From Myxococcales bacterium (GTDB lineage Bacteria > Myxococcota_A > UBA9042 > PHBI01 > JAAZYN01): 9,232 bases of DNA. Each line of letters starts with the position of its first letter. The first letter of the stretch is position 1. The stretch spans positions 1 through 9,232 of the forward strand of contig JAAZYN010000092.1 in assembly GCA_014239625.1 (NCBI GenBank). Direction: 5' to 3'. Positions 6,801 through 9,232 of the stretch are shown one piece after another. Position numbers and translations under genes: made by a program. A model generated the notes under the pieces. That model saw only the letters and a list, made by a program, of their open reading frames with translations, was not told the DNA's origin and ran no database searches.

Positions 6801-7717
6801 CGCTGAAGCTGCTGGACCGATGGGAGGACCGCAGGCTCGAGGCGTGCACCCGGCAGGTCATCCAGAACCTGGTGGGGACCTGGGTGGTGCCCCTGGCGTC
6901 CACCCTCGATGACGGGCGCCGAGTGGTGGATGTGGGCCGTCAGACCGGCGACTTCGAGTACAGCGCCTATGGCGCCCATGTCTACACCTACAACGCGATG
7001 TATTCGGGGGCTCGTCCCCTGGGGCCGCTGCTCGAGGAGGCCGTCGCGCTGGCGGAGCTCATGGCGAGCATGGGGCAGGTCAACGCTGCCCACGTCCACG
7101 CACCCTTCGTGCGGGTGTTGAAGTGCCTCACCGGGGCGTCGGACACTCCGGCCACCTTGGACGGCGAAGGCTTCAGCGAGCAAGAGGCGCTGAAGTTGAT
7201 GGAGGCGGTGGGCTCCCGCAGCGGACTGTTCGTCATGCAGGCCACCATGGGCTACGTGCGGTATCACTTCGGGGACCCGCTCGAGGCGATGCGCTGCTTC
7301 GATCGGGCGCGTGAGTACTTCGACGCGGTGCCGTCCCTCTGGCACATTCCGGTGGTGCATCAATACGGGAGTCTGGCCGCAGCGCGCGCGTGGGCTCGCC
7401 TCTCCGGCGACGAACGCGAGGAGCGACGGCCCATCCTGGTGGACAGCCTGACCGTCCTGCGCGGGCTGGCGGCCAACGCTCCGTTCAATTTCGACCACAA
7501 GGCGGCCCTCGTCGAGGCGGCGCTCGCCCTGGTGGACGGCGACACCACCAAAGTGGCGGCGTGCTGCGCTGGCGCCATCACCACGGCCAGCGAGCACTCG
7601 TGGCACAACGACATCGCGATAGCGCACGAGCTGATGGCGCTCACCTCCGACGAGCCGGAGGCGCACTTGGGGCGGGCCCGCGCTGCATACGCGACGTGGG
7701 GGGCATCTGTCCCCTGA
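3848..7717 (+). CDS. Ser/Thr protein kinase fused to an AAA_16/STAND-type ATPase and a helical repeat tail
   Basis: This is a 1,289-residue soluble signalling protein. The kinase domain (about 20-330) has GTGGMGVV (30-37), the ATP-binding K52 in VAIK, probable helix-C E68, HLDLKPSN with catalytic D200, DFG at D218 and APE at 245-247. The usual Arg of HRD is Leu (L199), so it is a non-RD type. About 62 residues (112-173), rich in Thr, Ser and Asp, are inserted before the catalytic loop. FIGREGEL (350) opens an ATPase module with Walker A GQSGLGKS (380-387) and Walker B ILVLHIDD (D506, D507); IEFYHDRFREAV (from 693) is typical of its winged-helix end. Residues about 720-1289 are Ala/Leu-rich helices, TPR-like in character but divergent, ending in AYATWGA, a usual terminus in this family. 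There is no membrane segment. ATG 3848 fits the promoter; TTG 3842 and ATG 3863 are alternatives. By family analogy the tail senses a signal, the ATPase oligomerises and the kinase phosphorylates targets; the targets are unknown. Confidence 0.93.
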   Translation: MWDVLMRRLVTATSEAPVRLGRYSVTGGLGTGGMGVVLLGVDRERDLRVAIKVLQHVEPLGLLRFKTEFRSVAGLRHDNLVTVHELGNHEGLYYLAMEYVDGVDFARWVRYQDHSMDLQDAEASDEATNHPTTAPFRPTLTATPELDDTSLDTTSRLAPSSGSAEERAVAPRDYERLRAAFVQLVRGVQALHRAKLLHLDLKPSNVMVTAEGRVVVLDFGLVSTTATMSVDPATGTTAGTPAYMAPEQILGDPLTPAADWYGVGGILYRCLTGLRPFRGRNVLQMQWAKVSGPPPAPRELLPETPIDLNDLCMALLHRDVALRPTGADLARLLGDAQSEQRRAPVITLPFIGREGELGSMIETFHRVAETGRAHVVSLAGQSGLGKSALTRKFLMAVRADHQSWVFRGRCYERETVPFNGFDGLVDRIAAHLRRLPDGKVNRYVPEYVAELVQTFPVLGTIHCFSPRLVGSPPPMEPKELRRRAWSALAEVFSGIARRRILVLHIDDFQWADGATAELLEFLWARADLTNVLLILSYRAEEAIANGLLSSWFDHLETLPEHQHVQIELRPLARDEALQLTRVALSTFGASGDHAMRLCHESLGFPFFIEELARHSAEAVNEEVSLDGVLAARIAALAEEERRLVEALAAAGGPVTQAVCFQVARLTPNELPVLWDLRARHILSASGVAADDKIEFYHDRFREAVWSGLTTARQIDLNHQLWRSLVEHNSADGAWLFDAVRHFSAAAEAGAVLDEASRVRAAELAVRAGGYAQRTAAFSLGFNSFEAGLAALAPLADPWADHYEVMLECSVGATEMAYLINADAVRVRRTADVKTNARRALDQIRVWEVEVDAAGGQGDYVGAISQATHALRLLGIELPVEPSEEVVGAAIHKALGALSEVGPEGLLQLPDIDDPQVAAAMRILVRVSASAFFAAPMLVPIVAELMITTSLKRGLSPATPFALGLIGIVLNTIGHHPVSHLWGQAALKLLDRWEDRRLEACTRQVIQNLVGTWVVPLASTLDDGRRVVDVGRQTGDFEYSAYGAHVYTYNAMYSGARPLGPLLEEAVALAELMASMGQVNAAHVHAPFVRVLKCLTGASDTPATLDGEGFSEQEALKLMEAVGSRSGLFVMQATMGYVRYHFGDPLEAMRCFDRAREYFDAVPSLWHIPVVHQYGSLAAARAWARLSGDEREERRPILVDSLTVLRGLAANAPFNFDHKAALVEAALALVDGDTTKVAACCAGAITTASEHSWHNDIAIAHELMALTSDEPEAHLGRARAAYATWGASVP

Positions 7718-7751
7718 CCGCCCGGGGTCGGCTCCCGGGCCACCGGGCGGT
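7717..7751 (+). terminator. 9-bp GC-rich hairpin starting in the kinase stop codon, with an alternative fold
   Basis: ACCGCCCGG (7717-7725) pairs perfectly with CCGGGCGGT (7743-7751) across a 17-base loop. The left arm can instead form CCCGGG (7721-7726) with CCCGGG (7734-7739) around a short loop. The two folds share bases and cannot coexist. No T-tract follows. A transcript end is the simplest reading; attenuation of the downstream genes is possible. Confidence 0.45.
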
Positions 7752-7792
7752 GGCGCTCGTCGACGCTTCGGAACCGTCGGTTGCGGCCGCGG

Positions 7793-7811
7793 GCCCAGGA
7801 AACCTCTGGGC
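7793..7811 (+). other. Small leader hairpin upstream of the 34-codon frame
   Basis: GCCCAG (7793-7798) pairs with CTGGGC (7806-7811) around a GAAACCT loop. It lies about 40 bases before the AAGGAGG site. CCCCT just after it (7813-7817) is complementary to AGGGG (7855-7859) in the ribosome site, so partial masking of that site is conceivable. No promoter was recognised in 7718-7850. Confidence 0.25.
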
Positions 7812-7850
7812 TCCCCTGGAACATTCATGGCACCTTCGCGCGAGACCACC

Positions 7851-7857
7851 AAGGAGG
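7851..7857 (+). promoter_or_regulatory. Consensus Shine-Dalgarno site AAGGAGG
   Basis: AAGGAGG is followed by GGG and lies 7 bases before GTG 7865. It is the strongest ribosome-binding site in the window; the major genes here have weak sites or none. It is about 110 bases too far upstream to serve the SDR start at 7966, so it should drive the small frame. Confidence 0.6.
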
Positions 7858-7864
7858 GGGCCTG

Positions 7865-7969
7865 GTGCTGATTGAGCCGATCAGATTCGTCGAACGCGAC
7901 CTGTCAGCCCTGAACAACCGCCGGTCCGAGCCGCAGCGTGTCCGGGCCAGGGATGCAACCACCCAGTGA
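7865..7969 (+). CDS. Putative 34-codon upstream frame coupled to the SDR gene
   Basis: GTG 7865 sits 7 bases after AAGGAGG and opens a frame of 34 residues that begins MLIEPIRFVERDLSALNN and ends RARDATTQ. It is basic and polar, with no signal peptide or membrane segment and no recognisable domain. Its TGA (7967-7969) overlaps the SDR start codon (GTG 7966-7968) in a GTGA arrangement, the classical layout for translational coupling. I infer that ribosomes loaded at the strong site terminate here and restart on the SDR gene, whose own AGGGA (7949-7953) is weak and 12 bases away. The frame could also be a regulatory leader whose peptide has no function, or a longer frame from ATG 7781 (62 residues) without a good ribosome site. 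Short length means chance is not excluded. Confidence 0.45.
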   Translation: MLIEPIRFVERDLSALNNRRSEPQRVRARDATTQ

Positions 7970-8907
7970 GCGACGGGATCCGGCTGGCGGACGCCACCAT
8001 CGCGCTCACCGGCGCGACCGGCTTTCTCGGGGGGTACACCGTGCGCTCCCTGCTCGCGCGCGGCGCCAGGGTCGTGGGCGTGGTGCGTAACCCGGACAAG
8101 GTCCCGGCGCTTCGGGCGACCCCTGGGGTAGAGCTGCGTACCGCAGACCTCCGAGATCTCGCCAGCCTCGAGGCGGGTTTTCGTGGCTGCCACGCCGTCG
8201 TGAGCAACGCGGCCCTGGTGTCGCTTGGAGACAAGGCGCGGCAGGCGCTCATCGACAGCAACGTGCAGGGGGTGACGAACGTCATGAACGCCGTCGCCGC
8301 TGCCGGTGTTGCGCGGTGCATCCACGTCTCTTCGGCGACCGTGTACCGACCCAAGAGGGGGCATTGGTATGAAGAGGGCGACCCCCTTCGCGACGGCCGG
8401 GGCTCCGCCAACCGCTTCACCGATTATGCGACGAGCAAGGCGCTCGGGGAGCGGGCCGCCTGGCGGTTGGCCGATGAGCACGGCGTGAGCCTGTCCACCG
8501 CGCGCCCGCATACCGTCTATGGAGCCCACGACCACACCGGCTTCACCAAGTGGTTCAAGCGCGTCATGCGTCCGTCGTTGTTCAGCGCCTTCCCGCTGGC
8601 CCTCGACTTCCCGGCAATCTACGCCGGAGATCTGGCCGATGCCTTGTGTGCGATGCTGGAGCGCGGCGATGTAGCAGGCGGCAAGGCGTACAATGTCACG
8701 GCCCCACCGGAGGAGGCCCAGGACCTCTATGCCCACATCGATGCGTACCGGCGGGCCGGTGGGCGCGTGCCGCGCTGGGTGTTACCGGTGCCGCTGCCGC
8801 TCCGCCGGAGGTACTCGACGGCGAGGGCGCGCGCGGACCTGGGCTTGCGAGCCCGGCCGCTGGTGGACGGATATCGGGACATGTTGCGGTTGGAGGCCGG
8901 GGGTTGA
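7966..8907 (+). CDS. Extended SDR: NAD(P)-dependent epimerase/dehydratase/reductase family
   Basis: This is a 313-residue cytoplasmic oxidoreductase with a Rossmann fold. The cofactor loop TGATGFLG is at 15-22. VVR (39-41) after the second strand may favour NADP(H). SSATVY (S122-Y127) carries the active-site Ser (S123 by analogy with GalE), and YATSK gives catalytic Y154 and K158. RPHTVYGAHD and YNVTAPPE are typical of extended SDRs. The C-terminal part (from about 245) is basic and proline-rich (WVLPVPLPLRRRY) and probably forms the substrate lid. The substrate cannot be read; family members act on nucleotide sugars, sterols and flavonoid-like ketones. The GTG start is forced: the frame upstream is closed by TGA at 7873 with no other ATG, GTG or TTG between. 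It overlaps the small upstream frame by 4 bases, which suggests coupled translation. Confidence 0.9.
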   Translation: MSDGIRLADATIALTGATGFLGGYTVRSLLARGARVVGVVRNPDKVPALRATPGVELRTADLRDLASLEAGFRGCHAVVSNAALVSLGDKARQALIDSNVQGVTNVMNAVAAAGVARCIHVSSATVYRPKRGHWYEEGDPLRDGRGSANRFTDYATSKALGERAAWRLADEHGVSLSTARPHTVYGAHDHTGFTKWFKRVMRPSLFSAFPLALDFPAIYAGDLADALCAMLERGDVAGGKAYNVTAPPEEAQDLYAHIDAYRRAGGRVPRWVLPVPLPLRRRYSTARARADLGLRARPLVDGYRDMLRLEAGG

Positions 8908-8938
8908 GCTCTGGCCCGGATGATTCACCGGTACGCCG

Positions 8939-8961
8939 GCTGCGGACGCGGGATCCGCAGC
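8939..8961 (+). terminator. 8-bp hairpin downstream of the SDR gene
   Basis: GCTGCGGA (8939-8946) and TCCGCAGC (8954-8961) are perfectly complementary around a 7-base loop, 31 bases after the stop. There is no T-run, so it resembles the other GC-only hairpins that follow genes in this window. Confidence 0.4.
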
Positions 8962-9153
8962 GCTCGCGGCGCGCCTCCCTCCGGGTTGGCGCGACCACAT
9001 CGAATGCGACGTCATCCGCCCGCCGTTGCCGCCGCGCGTGTCAGCGCGACGCTACCTCAGCCTCCCGCGCAGCGCCTGGAGACACCCGGGCTGGCGCTCC
9101 GCTCGACCCGATCGAAGGTCCGGCGGCACGACTCACGCAGCCGGTGACAATGG
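8962..9153. other. Intergenic stretch with no supported gene
   Basis: Frames crossing this stretch are continuations or shadows of the SDR region and lack a ribosome site, a recognisable domain or plausible composition (long runs of Arg, Ala and Ser). I see no RNA gene or clear repeat in it. Confidence 0.5.
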
Positions 9154-9182
9154 TTGACGCCAGGGTTCGCCAGGCGTTTAGC
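9154..9182 (+). promoter_or_regulatory. Promoter-like element near the right edge
   Basis: TTGACG (9154-9159, five of six to the -35 consensus) is followed after 17 bases by TTTAGC (9177-9182, three of six to the -10). The spacer contains CGCCAGG twice (9159-9165 and 9169-9175). A start near 9189 would leave a leader of about 38 bases before the GTG at 9227. The -10 is weak; the presence of a matching ribosome site downstream raises confidence. Confidence 0.35.
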
Positions 9183-9215
9183 CCGCATTTCTCACCAGAC
9201 TCTGAGCGACGCGCC

Positions 9216-9221
9216 GGGAGG
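9216..9221 (+). promoter_or_regulatory. Ribosome-binding site GGGAGG before an edge gene
   Basis: GGGAGG lies 5 bases before GTG 9227, good Shine-Dalgarno spacing. Together with the promoter-like element upstream it indicates that a new gene begins at the window edge. Confidence 0.4.
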
Positions 9222-9226
9222 CTCGA

Positions 9227-9232
9227 GTGATT
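9227..9232 (+). CDS. Possible start of a further gene, cut by the window end
   Basis: Only GTG ATT is visible, so nothing can be said of the product. The call rests on GGGAGG 5 bases upstream and the promoter-like element at 9154-9182. Confidence 0.3.

Noticed and set aside
5651..7852. 733-codon open frame on the minus strand opposite the kinase gene
   Set aside because: Long antisense frames are common opposite GC-rich genes because of third-position GC bias. The translation is Arg/His/Gln/Pro-rich with no domain, while the plus frame has complete kinase and ATPase motifs.
7828..7872. 14-codon frame beginning ATG 7828 that ends inside the 34-codon frame
   Set aside because: There is no ribosome site before it and it is too short to distinguish from chance; the AAGGAGG lies inside it and fits GTG 7865.
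8550..9230. 226-codon plus-strand frame overlapping the SDR gene and the right spacer
   Set aside because: It is out of frame with the SDR motifs, has low-complexity Arg/Ala composition and lacks a ribosome site.
1..9232. CRISPR arrays, tRNA or rRNA genes, toxin-antitoxin or phage genes
   Set aside because: No regularly spaced repeats, no tRNA or rRNA-like conserved segments and no matching small gene pairs were seen on either strand.

Overview
This is a GC-rich, densely coding window with every supported gene on the + strand. The content points to a myxobacterium-like (Myxococcota) chromosome. The main reason is the protein of about 1,289 residues that joins a Ser/Thr kinase domain, an AAA_16/STAND-type ATPase and a long helical repeat tail, an architecture typical of that group. 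The lineage is inferred from gene style and base composition; no marker gene is present.

Layout from left to right: (1) an aldehyde dehydrogenase-family gene whose start lies before the window (2-1615); (2) a short spacer, then a gene for a secreted, probably lipid-anchored protein of unknown function (1783-2673); (3) a 220-base spacer with hairpins and a two-copy direct repeat; (4) a clear type II acyl-CoA thioesterase, tesB (2894-3781); (5) a 66-base spacer with a 9-bp inverted repeat and a well-formed sigma-70-like promoter, placed so that transcription should begin on the kinase start codon; (6) the kinase-ATPase gene (3848-7717); (7) a 248-base spacer holding two mutually exclusive GC hairpins, a smaller hairpin, and a consensus Shine-Dalgarno site serving a probable 34-codon reading frame; (8) an extended short-chain dehydrogenase/reductase (SDR) gene (7966-8907) whose GTG start overlaps the stop of that small frame; (9) about 320 bases with a hairpin, then a promoter-like element and a GGGAGG ribosome site just before a GTG at the window edge, probably the start of another gene.

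The genes do not form an obvious operon: most gaps are 66-250 bases and most stops are followed by GC-rich inverted repeats without strong T-tracts. The dehydrogenase, thioesterase and SDR are compatible with fatty-acid, aldehyde or lipid metabolism, but nothing in the sequence ties them into one pathway. No tRNA, rRNA, CRISPR array or confirmed mobile element was seen. The best leads are the coupled 34-codon frame before the SDR gene and the predicted leaderless, operator-overlapped promoter of the kinase gene. I did not find convincing evidence of a wholly new multi-gene system.
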